Positions 56,301 to 64,000 of a stretch of 64,000 nt of DNA are shown one piece after another; the first letter of the stretch is position 1, and each line of letters opens with the position of its first letter. Both the position numbers and the translations under genes were made by a program. Under the pieces are notes generated by a model. That model was given only the letters and a program-made list of their open reading frames with translations. It ran no database searches and was not told the origin of the DNA. The DNA is from JACCXG01 sp963785755 (GTDB lineage Bacteria > Acidobacteriota > Vicinamibacteria > Vicinamibacterales > 2-12-FULL-66-21): NCBI GenBank assembly GCA_963785755.1, contig CAWAXG010000002.1, positions 372,001 to 436,000 of the forward strand, given 5' to 3'.

Positions 56301-57178
56301 TGGCGCTGCTCGAGGTCCGCCATCTCGTCAAGGAGTTTTCACGCAAGCACGGGCTCTTCCGCGCGGCCTCGCCGCTCCGCGCGGTCGATGACGTGACCTT
56401 CTCGATCGAGGAGGGAGAGACGTTCGGTCTCGTGGGCGAGTCGGGCAGCGGAAAGACGACGACAGGCCGGTGCATTCTGCGGCTGATCGAGCCGACGTCG
56501 GGTGACGTGGAGTTCCGTGGGGAGAACGTGCTGCGATTCACGCGGAGCCGCATGCGTCAGGCGCGGCGTGAGATGCAGATCGTGTTTCAGGATCCGTATT
56601 CGTCGCTCAACCCGAGGATGCGCGTCGGCGACATCGTGCTCGAGCCACTCATCATTCATCGGGTAGGGACCAAGGCGGAGCGGCGGGCGCGGGTCGAGGA
56701 ACTGTTTCACCTGGTGGGCCTCGACCCGGCACAGATCGCGAGGTATCCGCACCAGTTCAGCGGCGGCCAGCGGCAGCGCATCGGTCTGGCGCGCGCGCTC
56801 GCGTTGAACCCCTCGCTGATCATCGCCGACGAGCCGGTGTCGGCGCTGGACGTCTCGGTTCAGGCGCAGGTGGTGAATCTCCTGATGGAGTTACAGGAGC
56901 GGCTGCATCTGACCTACCTGTTCATCGCCCACGACCTGCGGCTCGTGCGGCACATCTGCAGCCGGGTCGCGGTGATGTATCGCGGACGGATTGTCGAGAT
57001 GGGGGTGACCGAATCGCTGTTCGAGTCGCCGGCTCACCCCTACACGCGCGCGTTGCTTTCAGCCATCCCGGTCCCCGATCCGGCGGCGCCTCGTCAGCGC
57101 ATCACGCTGGATCCGGAGTCGTTCGATCGCATGGCCACGCTGAAGGAGGTCGGCGCCGGACACTGGGCCGCGATGTGA
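56300..57178 (+). CDS. Oligopeptide-type ABC transporter ATPase (DppF/OppF-like)
   Basis: A 292-residue ATPase, the usual partner of the preceding gene. Walker A GESGSGKTTT, the FQDPYSSLNPRM Q-loop, the FSGGQRQRIGLARAL signature, Walker B LIIADEPVSALD and the AHDLRLVRHI H-loop are present. The start ATG overlaps the previous stop (TGATG). The C-terminus is shorter than typical DppF and lacks the cysteine cluster. The two should form a heterodimer energising a peptide or related importer. Confidence 0.93.
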   Translation: MALLEVRHLVKEFSRKHGLFRAASPLRAVDDVTFSIEEGETFGLVGESGSGKTTTGRCILRLIEPTSGDVEFRGENVLRFTRSRMRQARREMQIVFQDPYSSLNPRMRVGDIVLEPLIIHRVGTKAERRARVEELFHLVGLDPAQIARYPHQFSGGQRQRIGLARALALNPSLIIADEPVSALDVSVQAQVVNLLMELQERLHLTYLFIAHDLRLVRHICSRVAVMYRGRIVEMGVTESLFESPAHPYTRALLSAIPVPDPAAPRQRITLDPESFDRMATLKEVGAGHWAAM

Positions 57179-57350
57179 TGTCCCGGGTTCGCTAGAAAAT
57201 CGACATTCTGTAGTTCTTTATTAATAGAAAATTTGGCCGGCCGATCGGCCCCGCTCTGACGCCACCCCGCCGACAGTCCTCCACACATTCCCCTTGATTA
57301 CCGAGCGGAGGGTCTATTACGCTTGGCTCGGTTACCGAGCGGGGCGTAGC

Positions 57351-57512
57351 ATACGTGCTGAGTCCATACGTGCTGCGTGCGCACGTGCTTCTCGTGCTGA
57401 GTCCTACGTGCTGCGTGCTTACGTGCACGGGGAGCACGCAGCACGAAACGGCACGTGAGCACGTAGCACGCAGCACGAACAGCACGTGCGCACGCAGCCC
57501 GTTGCACGTTGC
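57351..57512. repeat. Stuttering inverted repeat block (ACGTGCTGCGTGC family)
   Basis: The left half repeats ACGTGCTG, TGCGTGC and GTGCTGAGTCC; the right half carries their reverse complements (GCACGCAGCACG, AGCACGTAGCACG). TGCTGCGTGCGCACGTGCT in the left arm matches AGCACGTGCGCACGCAGC in the right arm, so an imperfect hairpin of 60-70 bp per side is possible. It fills most of the 350-base gap before the PadR gene. No protein-like frame spans it. The remaining 57179-57350 is A/T-richer than the surroundings and contains two copies of TTACCGAGCGG. Confidence 0.8.
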
Positions 57513-57528
57513 ACGTAGAACGCCGTCC

Positions 57529-57864
57529 ATGAGCAAACCCCCCGATCTAGTCCAGGGCACGTTAGATCTCCTGCTGCTGAAAATCCTGGCGCTGGAGCCG
57601 ATGAACGGCCATGCCATCAGCCAGCGGCTGAAACAGGTCTCGGGGGACGTCCTGCAGGTGAGCGACGGCTCGCTCTATCCCGCACTGCACAAGCTCGAGC
57701 AGGAGGGCTGGCTGGTCGCGACGTGGCGGACGACCGACAACAACCGCCGGGCGAAGTTCTACTCGCTCTCCCGGCTCGGCCGCAGGCAGCTTCAACGCGA
57801 AACGGACAACTGGGCCAGGCTGTCCGCCGCGATTACGCAGGTCGTGAATCTCAATCGCGCCTAG
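57529..57864 (+). CDS. PadR family transcriptional regulator
   Basis: A 111-residue winged-helix regulator of the short PadR type: VQGTLDLLLLKILALEPMNGHAI at the start (quoted in part), then QVSDGSLYPALHKLEQEGWLVATW, the recognition helix and wing, and a short C-terminal dimerisation helix. It sits 22 bases upstream of the ADOP permease; this PadR-ADOP pair is a standard arrangement in acidobacteria and the regulator probably represses the permease. The stuttering inverted repeat just upstream is its likely promoter neighbourhood. Confidence 0.93.
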   Translation: MSKPPDLVQGTLDLLLLKILALEPMNGHAISQRLKQVSGDVLQVSDGSLYPALHKLEQEGWLVATWRTTDNNRRAKFYSLSRLGRRQLQRETDNWARLSAAITQVVNLNRA

Positions 57865-57886
57865 CGCAAGTGCCAAGGAGACCGCG

Positions 57887-60541
57887 ATGCGCTTCGAGCA
57901 TTGGCTGTACACGTTGCCGCTGCGGTGGCGCTCGATCGTGCGCCGTGCACGCGTCGACCGGGATCTCGACGATGAGATCGCGGACCACGTCGCGTGCCGC
58001 GTGGACGAGCTCGTGGCCAGGGGATTCGATCGGGCCGAGGCGTTACGCGTCGTCAGGCGCGAGTTCGGCGGCGTCGGCCAGGTCAAGGAGCGCTGCCGCG
58101 ACGCGCGAGGTGTAGACATGATTGAAACCCTCTCTCACGACGTGCGCTACGCCGCCCGGACGCTCGGACACAATCCGGGATACGCAGCGGCCGCGATCCT
58201 CACGCTTGGACTCGGCATCGGCGCCAACACCGCGGTCTTCAGCCTCGCCGATGGGATCCTGATCTCTCGTCTTCCCTACGCAGCGCCCGAGCAGCTGATT
58301 GCCATCACAGGCACGTATCCGAACGGCGCCTTCGCGGGCATGCGTGAGGAAATACGCAGCTTCGACGCGGCGGCGTACGCCGAGGGCCACTGGTTCAGGC
58401 TCAACGACGACGGGACCCCGACACGAGTGGCCGGTGCCCGCGTCTCCGCCGGGCTCTTTCCGATGCTGGGTGCAAAACCCGCTCTTGGGCGGTGGCTGCG
58501 CGACGGCGAGGACGCGGCCCCGCGCGATCACGTCGTCATCCTGAGCCACACGCTGTGGCAGGCGCGATTTGCCGGCGACGCAACCGTCGTTGGGCGATTC
58601 GTCGAAATCGACGGCCTTTCCCGCGAGATCGTTGCCGTGATGCCGGCGTCGTTCCAGTTTCCGTCTTCGAGAACCCAGCTCTGGATCCCGCTCGGACTCG
58701 ATTCGCGCAACACGGCTCGCTATTGGGCCGGCGACTTCATGCCGGTGCTGGGACGCCTGCGGCCGCACGCGACCATCTCGCAGGCGCGCAGCGAGATTCA
58801 ATCGTTCCAGACTCGAATCCACCAACGCTTTCCCTGGCCGATGCCGTCGGACTGGAACCAGGATGTGACCGTGGTGCCGCTGCAGGAGGCGATGGTCGGA
58901 AGCGTCAGGCTCCGACTGCTGATACTCATCGCGGCCGTGGCGCTGGTCCTGCTCACCGCGTGCGCCAACGTCGCAAATCTGAGCCTGTCGAAGGCGGTCG
59001 CGCGGGAGCGGGAGATTGCGATTCGCACGGCAATCGGCGCGACGCCGCGCCGCATCGCCCGCCAGCTGCTGACGGAAAGCGTGCTCCTCGCCTTGCTCGG
59101 AGGCATTGCCGGCCTGCTGATGGCAGGACAGGCGATCGGCGTGCTGAAGCTCGTTCTGCCGCCCGACACGCCACGGCTCGCCGAAGTTCAACTGAACTGG
59201 CGCATGTTGCTGTTCGCCGGGGCCATCGCGATCGTCACGGGCTGCATGTTCGGCTTTGCACCAGTCGTGCACGCCTTGCGTGTCCGCCTGAGAACCGCGA
59301 TGGAGTCCGGGACGCGCGGCGGGGGCCGGGTGGTCGCCGGCCCCTTGCGCGCGGCTCTCACGGTGGCGCAGATTGCCTGCGCCGTCCTGCTCGTGATTGC
59401 GGCCGGACTGCTCGTGCGAAGCCTCTGGGGCTTGTCGCATGCCGATCCGGGGTTTCGCCCGGATCACGTCATGACGGCGCGCATCTCACCAGCCGAGTCG
59501 ATCTGCGCCACGGCCGATCAGTGTCTCGCGTTCTACCGTGCCCTCGAGACGCAGCTCGCGGTCGAAGGTGTGCCGGCTGCGGGCCTCGTGAATACCCTGC
59601 CGCTCACCGGTGCCGTCGCAAAGCGATCGCTCGAGCTCGAGGGCTACGTCGTCCCGCCGTCCCGCAATGCCCCACTCCTCTGGCTGAATGCCATCACGCC
59701 TGAATACTTCCGGGTGATGGGTATCCGGCTCGAGGCAGGGCGGGCCTTCGCACGCGAGGATCTCGCGGGCCGGCCGCGTGTGGCGATCGTTTCAGCGTCG
59801 ACCGCTCGCCGCTTCTGGCCCGGCCAGAACGCCGTCGGCAAGCAGATCCGGTTCGTGGGCGAAGACCACTGGCATACGGTTGTCGGAATCGCGGCGGACG
59901 TGCGCGCCTACGACCTCAAGCGGCTGACGCCCGATTGGATCGACGGCCTCTTCTATGTCCCGCATGGTCCCAATGCGACCATGGAAGGCGGCCGCATTCC
60001 GACGTCGATGACGCTGACGATCACCACGGGGATGACCGCCGAGCAGCTGTCGGCAACGCTCCGCCGCGTCATCGACGGTGTCAGCCGCGAGGTCGTCGTC
60101 GACGAGGTGCGAGCGATGCAGGCGATCGTCACCGATACGGTGGCCACCCCGGCGGCAACCACGTCACTGCTGGTGGCGATGGCAGGCCTGGCGCTGGCGC
60201 TGGGCTGCCTCGGCGTGTATGGCGTCCTCTCGTTTCTCGTGTCCAGACAGAGGCGCGATCTCGGCATTCGATTCGCTCTTGGCGCGCAGCGCCGCGATGT
60301 GTTCTGGCTGGTGATCAGGGAAGGCGCATCGCTGTGCCTGGCCGGTGTCGCAGCAGGCGTCATCGGCGCCATGGCGGTGACGAGATGGCTGTCCAGCGAG
60401 CTCTACGGGATCAGCGCGACCGACCCGGTGACTTATGTCGCGGTCGTTGGCGCGGTATCGATGATCACATTGATGGCCTGCTATGTGCCGAGCCGCCGCG
60501 CCATGGCCGTAGATCCCCTTACCGTGTTGCGCGAGGAGTGA
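57887..60541 (+). CDS. ADOP-type ABC transporter permease (MacB/FtsX-like)
   Basis: An 884-residue permease. The N-terminal 75 residues are the ADOP prefix domain (RARVDRDLDDEIADHVA); next come a transmembrane helix with GLGIGANTAVFSLADGIL, a MacB periplasmic domain, an FtsX core (LLTACANVANLSLSKAVARERE), and a second periplasmic/FtsX repeat with ALGCLGVYGVLSFLVSRQ and SRRAMAVDPLTVLREE at the C-terminus. Such duplicated permeases are extremely expanded in Acidobacteriota. Cognate substrates are unknown. No ATPase is adjacent; the LolD/MacB-like ATPase at 63041 is separated by the IS element and faces the other way. Confidence 0.93.
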   Translation: MRFEHWLYTLPLRWRSIVRRARVDRDLDDEIADHVACRVDELVARGFDRAEALRVVRREFGGVGQVKERCRDARGVDMIETLSHDVRYAARTLGHNPGYAAAAILTLGLGIGANTAVFSLADGILISRLPYAAPEQLIAITGTYPNGAFAGMREEIRSFDAAAYAEGHWFRLNDDGTPTRVAGARVSAGLFPMLGAKPALGRWLRDGEDAAPRDHVVILSHTLWQARFAGDATVVGRFVEIDGLSREIVAVMPASFQFPSSRTQLWIPLGLDSRNTARYWAGDFMPVLGRLRPHATISQARSEIQSFQTRIHQRFPWPMPSDWNQDVTVVPLQEAMVGSVRLRLLILIAAVALVLLTACANVANLSLSKAVAREREIAIRTAIGATPRRIARQLLTESVLLALLGGIAGLLMAGQAIGVLKLVLPPDTPRLAEVQLNWRMLLFAGAIAIVTGCMFGFAPVVHALRVRLRTAMESGTRGGGRVVAGPLRAALTVAQIACAVLLVIAAGLLVRSLWGLSHADPGFRPDHVMTARISPAESICATADQCLAFYRALETQLAVEGVPAAGLVNTLPLTGAVAKRSLELEGYVVPPSRNAPLLWLNAITPEYFRVMGIRLEAGRAFAREDLAGRPRVAIVSASTARRFWPGQNAVGKQIRFVGEDHWHTVVGIAADVRAYDLKRLTPDWIDGLFYVPHGPNATMEGGRIPTSMTLTITTGMTAEQLSATLRRVIDGVSREVVVDEVRAMQAIVTDTVATPAATTSLLVAMAGLALALGCLGVYGVLSFLVSRQRRDLGIRFALGAQRRDVFWLVIREGASLCLAGVAAGVIGAMAVTRWLSSELYGISATDPVTYVAVVGAVSMITLMACYVPSRRAMAVDPLTVLREE

Positions 60542-60612
60542 CGGCAAGAGCCGCCCGGGTCGTCACCGGCTCGTCGTGCCACTGTAGTCGCTTCGTCATC
60601 GCGGCCCACTAG

Positions 60613-62253
60613 CCCGCATTATTCACGAATGAGTCTGTCACAGCGCCATCGCCCGCTGTGACGACTCGTTCGAGGTCGAAAATGGTCGTTGCGATGTCGT
60701 CAGCCCGCGATGAGCGGCCGTCTGAAGTGGCCGAACGGTCCGCCGAGGCGTCCGAGTGACGACACCTCCGGCCGTCGCCGCCGTGCCGTCGAAGAATCTG
60801 GCGCGTGTGGCGTCGCTAGGCGGGCGCGCGGGCGAGCGCGCGATGACAGCGCCGTGAAGAGCGGTTGGCCGGGCCAGGACGACGCGAGATGAAACCAGAG
60901 ACGTCGGACGCTCCGGACGACGCGCCCCGCGACTTTGAGCAGGTGGAGACGAATCGTGCCGATGGTCGCCGACGCCAATCGCGTGCCCGCGAGGACCGCG
61001 CGTCGGAAGTACGCGAGCAGCAACAGCGCGAGGCTGTGCAGCTGCAGGCGGAAGGCGTTGGCGCGGAAGCGATGACAGCTGAGGCGATCGGCGTGGATGT
61101 CGAGCTTGAGCTCCTTGATCCAATTCTCCGACGTGCCGCGGTCGTCGTACCACGCGATGAGATCGGCGGCGCGGCCGCGGCGATTGGTGACCATGAAGCG
61201 CACGTTGAGGCCCGCCGCGGTGACGTCGATCTTGACGAGAATCCGCCGAGGATGGGGCCACGACTTCGCGCGATGCCGAAAGCTCGTGCGGATGTGCACG
61301 GGCCGCCCGCGTCGCTCGTAGCGGGCCTGCGCCTTCGCGACGAGCGGCGCCACGCGTGCCTTGAAGACGCGATTCGTGCCGATGCCCAGCACGTAATAGA
61401 CGCCTTCGGCTTCGAGCTTGGCTTCGACCGCCGGCGTCGCCATCCCCGCGTCGCCGCGCAGGAAGATCGGCGTGTGCGGAAACCGCCGGCGCAGCGGCGG
61501 CAGGAGGTGCCGGAGCTCGTCGACCACCCCGGTCGCACTCGCATCCCGGCCGGGGCGCAGCCGCGTCCGCAGCAGGAGGCCGGTGCGGCCTTCGAACCAG
61601 ACGAGCGGGTGATACATGTGCTGGTCGTACCAGCCATGAAAGAGCGCGAGTTGCTGCGTCCCGTGCGTCGGATCGTCCGTGCTGTCGAGATCGAGAATGA
61701 GATCGGCCGGGTGCTCGTCGGGCCCGTAGGCGTAGGCACAGAACCAGTCGACGCCGGTGCGCGCCAGGCGCTGAATCGCGGACCAGTCGATCGCATTCTC
61801 CAGCCGCGAGAGCGTCGGCTGCGACCCGAGGGTCGTGCGTCCATCCGCCGCGACCACCTGGAACGTCGGATCGTGGCGGAGCCGGTCGGCGTCGTTGACG
61901 TCCTCGTACCCGGCGGCGATCTGATACAGCCGCTGGCGGACGAGCGCGTCGAGGTCGTGCGTGATGTAGCGCGGGTCTCGGCGTGTCGGTGATCCGGCTG
62001 ACCACGTCGGCGCTGAGCCGGAGTTGCTCATCGAATTCGCGAACGAGCAGCAGGCCGGCATCCGTCGTGAGCGTGCCGCCGGCGAAATCGACGACGAGTT
62101 TCGGTTGGAATCCGAAGCCAAGTTGGCTATAACACTCTGTAGCCATCGCACCTCCTCCGTCGGGATACCTTCGAGGCCTAGAACACCGCGAAAGTACCAC
62201 GACTTTTTCGAGGGCGATGGCGTTTTTACGTACTCATTCGTGAATTATCCGGG
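60613..62253 (-). mobile_element. IS1380-family insertion sequence, complete ends
   Basis: The left end CCCGCATTATTCACGAATGA (60613 on) and the right end TCATTCGTGAATTATCCGGG (to 62253) are inverted repeats of 22 bp with two mismatches. Both sides are flanked by CTAG (60609-60612 and 62254-62257), a 4-bp target duplication as known for IS1380. The element is 1641 bp with one transposase gene reading leftward. The insertion is intergenic, between ADOP and the GT2 gene, and the matching ends suggest it is fairly recent. Confidence 0.93.
60700..62146 (-). CDS. IS1380-family transposase, +1 frameshift
   Basis: A DDE transposase of about 481 residues when corrected. ATG at 62146 has GGAGGAGG 4 bases upstream and opens with ATECYSQLGFGFQPK and GGTLTTDAGLLLVREFD, typical IS1380. 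Near 61980 the frame is lost at ITDT; the other frame continues RDPRYITHDLDALVRQRLYQ, LDLDSTDDPTHG (DDE aspartates), RGDAGMATP and ENWIKELKLDIHAD to the stop at 60700. The minus strand reads ACG CCGA GAC for ACG CGA GAC, so one extra C. As read the element cannot make a full transposase. Confidence 0.9.
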
Positions 62254-62312
62254 CTAGGCTGTGGGTGCATGTCCGTGGGCACACCACAGCGCCGGCCACG
62301 GCGAGCGCGGGC

Positions 62313-63026
62313 ATGGCGCTGAAGATCAGCGTCATTGTCTGCGCGCACAACGAGGCCCGCTATCTTGCGGGCTGCCTGTATTCCCTCCTGGCGCAGACGC
62401 GTCTTCCCGATGAAATTCTGGTCGTCAACAATGCGAGCTCCGATTCGACGGCGGCCGTGGCGCAGCAGGTTCCGTCCGTCCGTGTGGTGGACGAGCCGCG
62501 CAAAGGCCTGGTGGTCGCACGGGAGACTGGACGCCGGCACGCGGCGGGCGACGTCCTCGTCTACCTGGATGCGGACTGCCGTGCGCCGCTGACCTGGCTG
62601 CAGCGTATCGAGGCACGGCTGGAACGCGATCCGGATCTGCTCGCCCTGTCCGGACCGTACCGGTTCTATGACTGGGACTGGTGGGGACGGCTGCTGATTC
62701 GATCCTACGACTACAGCCTCGCGCCGGCCACGCAGGGACTCGTGAAATACGTGCTTCGCCTCGGCACGATTTTCTACGGCGGCAACTTCGCGGTGCGGCG
62801 GGACGCGCTCGAACGCATCGGCGGCTTCGACACGTCGATCGAATTCCACGGCGAAGACACCAACCTCGGACGCCGGCTGTTCCGCGTGGGAAAGGTCTCG
62901 CTCTTCCACGACTGCTGGATCTTCACGTCCGCGCGACGCTACGGCAAGGGGCAAGTACAACGGAAGGAACAAAGAGATCCTCGATGCTCTTTCCGTTGTA
63001 CTTGCCCCTTGCGACTTGGTACTTGA
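62313..63026 (+). CDS. GT2 family glycosyltransferase, aberrant C-terminus
   Basis: A 237-residue GT-A glycosyltransferase. SVIVCAHNEARYLAGCLYSL, VVNNASSDST, and the DxD motif in VYLDADCRAP are clear, with FYGGNFAVRRDALERIGGFD and FHGEDTNLGRRL further on. The last 28 residues (from GKGQVQRKE) are encoded by one arm and loop of a long inverted repeat at 62944-63012 and do not resemble the family, so the true C-terminal helix appears to be missing. The preferred start is ATG at 62313. It lies directly beyond the IS element. Confidence 0.85.
   Translation: MALKISVIVCAHNEARYLAGCLYSLLAQTRLPDEILVVNNASSDSTAAVAQQVPSVRVVDEPRKGLVVARETGRRHAAGDVLVYLDADCRAPLTWLQRIEARLERDPDLLALSGPYRFYDWDWWGRLLIRSYDYSLAPATQGLVKYVLRLGTIFYGGNFAVRRDALERIGGFDTSIEFHGEDTNLGRRLFRVGKVSLFHDCWIFTSARRYGKGQVQRKEQRDPRCSFRCTCPLRLGT
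62944..63012. repeat. Perfect 22-bp inverted repeat at the end of the GT2 gene
   Basis: GCAAGGGGCAAGTACAACGGAA (quoted to 20: GCAAGGGGCAAGTACAACGG) at 62944-62965 is exactly repeated inverted at 62991-63012, with a 25-base loop. Adjacent GACTTGGTACTTGACC echoes the same words. It could act as a terminator, but there is no T-tract; it looks like one of the stuttering intergenic elements. Confidence 0.85.
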
Positions 63027-63040
63027 CCCCGTGGCAGGGA

Positions 63041-63745
63041 TTAGTGCGCCGCGATCGCGACGTCGTCCCGGCGGACGTCCTTCTCCACCAGTCCGTCGCG
63101 AATGGAGACGACGCGATGCGCGTAGGCCGCGATATCGGCTTCGTGAGTGACGAGGACGATCGTGTTGCCCGCGGCATGGAGCCGCTCGAACACGCCCATG
63201 ATTTCGTTGCCGGTCTTCGAGTCGAGATTCCCCGTTGGCTCGTCCGCGAGCAGGATTGAAGGATCGTTGACCAGCGCCCGGGCGATCGCCACGCGCTGAC
63301 GCTGCCCGCCCGAGAGCTCGTTGGGCTTGTGGGACGCGCGGGACATGAGCTCCACCTTTTCGAGCGCCGCCTTCGCTTTATCCTGGCGGTCCTTCGACGG
63401 CATTCCCGCATAGATGAGCGGCAGCTCGACGTTGTGCAGCGCCGTGGCGCGCGGCAGCAGATTGAACGTCTGGAAGACGAACCCGATCTCTTCGTTCCTG
63501 ATCCGCGCGAGCTCGTCGTCGTTCATCGACGCAACCTCTTTGCCGTTCAAGAGGTAGCTGCCCTTCGAGGGCGTATCGAGACAGCCGATCAGGTTCATCA
63601 GGGTCGATTTGCCCGAGCCCGACGGCCCCATGATCGCGACGTATTCGCCGCGCTCGATCAGGATGGAGACTCCCTGGAGCGCGTGAATCTCCTCGGATCC
63701 CATGACATAGGTCTTCCACAAATCCCGGGTTTCGATGAGCGCCAT
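63041..63745 (-). CDS. LolD/MacB-type ABC transporter ATPase
   Basis: A 234-residue ATPase. Walker A GPSGSGKST, FQTFNLLPRATALHNVELPL, signature LSGGQRQRVAIARAL, Walker B LLADEPTGNLDS and THEADIAAYAHRV. The GNLDS and NVELPL features are those of the MacB/LolD group, which pairs with FtsX-like permeases for export of lipoproteins or other envelope substrates. The permease is expected upstream or downstream on the minus strand but is not in the window. Transcribed leftward towards the GT2 gene. Confidence 0.93.
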   Translation of the reverse strand: MALIETRDLWKTYVMGSEEIHALQGVSILIERGEYVAIMGPSGSGKSTLMNLIGCLDTPSKGSYLLNGKEVASMNDDELARIRNEEIGFVFQTFNLLPRATALHNVELPLIYAGMPSKDRQDKAKAALEKVELMSRASHKPNELSGGQRQRVAIARALVNDPSILLADEPTGNLDSKTGNEIMGVFERLHAAGNTIVLVTHEADIAAYAHRVVSIRDGLVEKDVRRDDVAIAAH

Positions 63746-63900
63746 AGTAAGAAAACTGTAATGCGGAAGTGGGACGGACTACAACGTATACGACCCCATC
63801 ACGAGCCGAGTTTCAGGCGGTCGAGGAGCTTTCGCACGGATTCGGGGTGTCTGGCGGCAGCAGCGCGTTCCAGTCCCGCGCAGAGTCCTTCGCGGAACGA

Positions 63901-64000
63901 CTACGATCCAGCGGCACTGCCGACACGCCGCCTGAGTGGCACGCGTACTTCGTGGCCCGATGGTTCCCGTAACAGCACTGCGTCGGGCTCGATGCGGATG
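63901..64000 (-). CDS. C-terminal fragment of an unrecognised gene at the right edge
   Basis: Reading leftward from the edge, one frame is open for 33 codons (IEPDAVLLREPSGHEVRVPL in the middle) and ends at TAG 63901-63903. The same frame is protein-like again below the stop (GLCAGLERAAAARHPESV) until TGA at 63799-63801. This may be the end of a gene with a normal stop, or one with an added in-frame stop. Too little is visible to name a family. Confidence 0.3.
   Translation of the reverse strand, partial: IRIEPDAVLLREPSGHEVRVPLRRRVGSAAGS

Noticed and set aside
57351..57512. Possible CRISPR array
   Set aside because: The repeats are short, irregular, inverted and not separated by unique spacers, and no cas genes are present.
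63769..63972. 67-codon plus-strand frame at the right edge
   Set aside because: Low-complexity Ser/Ala/Glu sequence without ribosome binding site; the minus strand there looks more protein-like.

Overview
The window reads as a high-GC chromosomal segment of an acidobacterium, most likely class Vicinamibacteria (subdivision 6). This is inferred from gene content: a PadR regulator directly upstream of an 'acidobacterial duplicated orphan permease' (ADOP, 57887-60541), secreted proteins and a carboxypeptidase-regulatory-like/beta-barrel receptor of the style common in that phylum, and an envelope lipid cluster. No rRNA, tRNA or CRISPR array was recognised.

Layout. 1-6.5 kb: housekeeping genes (start of an M16 peptidase, rlmN, an operon purD-purE-mtaB plus two small unknowns, rpsU, a zinc-ribbon protein). 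6.6-11 kb: RND efflux adaptor and pump (pump frameshifted). 11-19.5 kb: STAS protein, a UbiA-type decaprenyl-phosphate phosphoribosyltransferase-like enzyme, a DUF362 protein and four tightly overlapping GT4 glycosyltransferases in an A-B-B'-A' order, probably a surface glycan locus. 19.5-24 kb: a sigma-54 response regulator and a PDZ-bearing histidine kinase. 24-31 kb: outer membrane receptor, a secreted protein, an internally deleted cyclase, then glgC-eno-gpmA. 31-53 kb: the most interesting part. A seven-gene minus-strand operon (KS-beta, ketoreductase, ACP, polysaccharide deacetylase, a very large TIM-like/LolA-like/beta-barrel protein, PHP phosphoesterase, KS-alpha) is flanked by a LolA-like carrier, a B12 radical SAM enzyme, an MMPL exporter, an LpxL-like acyltransferase, a membrane hydrolase-like protein, a methyltransferase, a FabZ-like dehydratase, a cation/proton antiporter, an acyl-adenylating ligase and a Tes/MJ0619-like radical SAM enzyme. 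53-57 kb: a methylmalonyl-CoA mutase large subunit overlapping two oligopeptide-type ABC ATPases. 57-64 kb: a stuttering inverted-repeat block, PadR-ADOP, a complete IS1380-type element with terminal inverted repeats and a CTAG duplication, a GT2 gene ending in a long hairpin, and a LolD/MacB-type ATPase.

How it may work together. The 31-53 kb region resembles aryl-polyene-type type II systems in its parts: a catalytically competent KS, a KS lacking all three catalytic residues (chain-length-factor-like), KR, ACP, dehydratase, adenylating ligase, acyltransferase, LolA-like carrier and MMPL exporter. It differs by carrying two radical SAM enzymes (one B12-dependent, one related to archaeal tetraether lipid synthase) and an unusual outer-membrane fusion protein. 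A tailored envelope lipid or polyene exported to the outer membrane is the best inference; the product is not known.

Sequence integrity. Six genes are damaged as read: four +1 frameshifts (RND pump near 9600, glycosyltransferase near 15449, KS-alpha near 31287, transposase near 61980), one in-frame TGA (deacetylase, 36985) and one apparent internal deletion (cyclase). Three of the four frameshifts lie at a GTAC tetranucleotide, so assembly or base-calling error must be considered before calling these pseudogenes.
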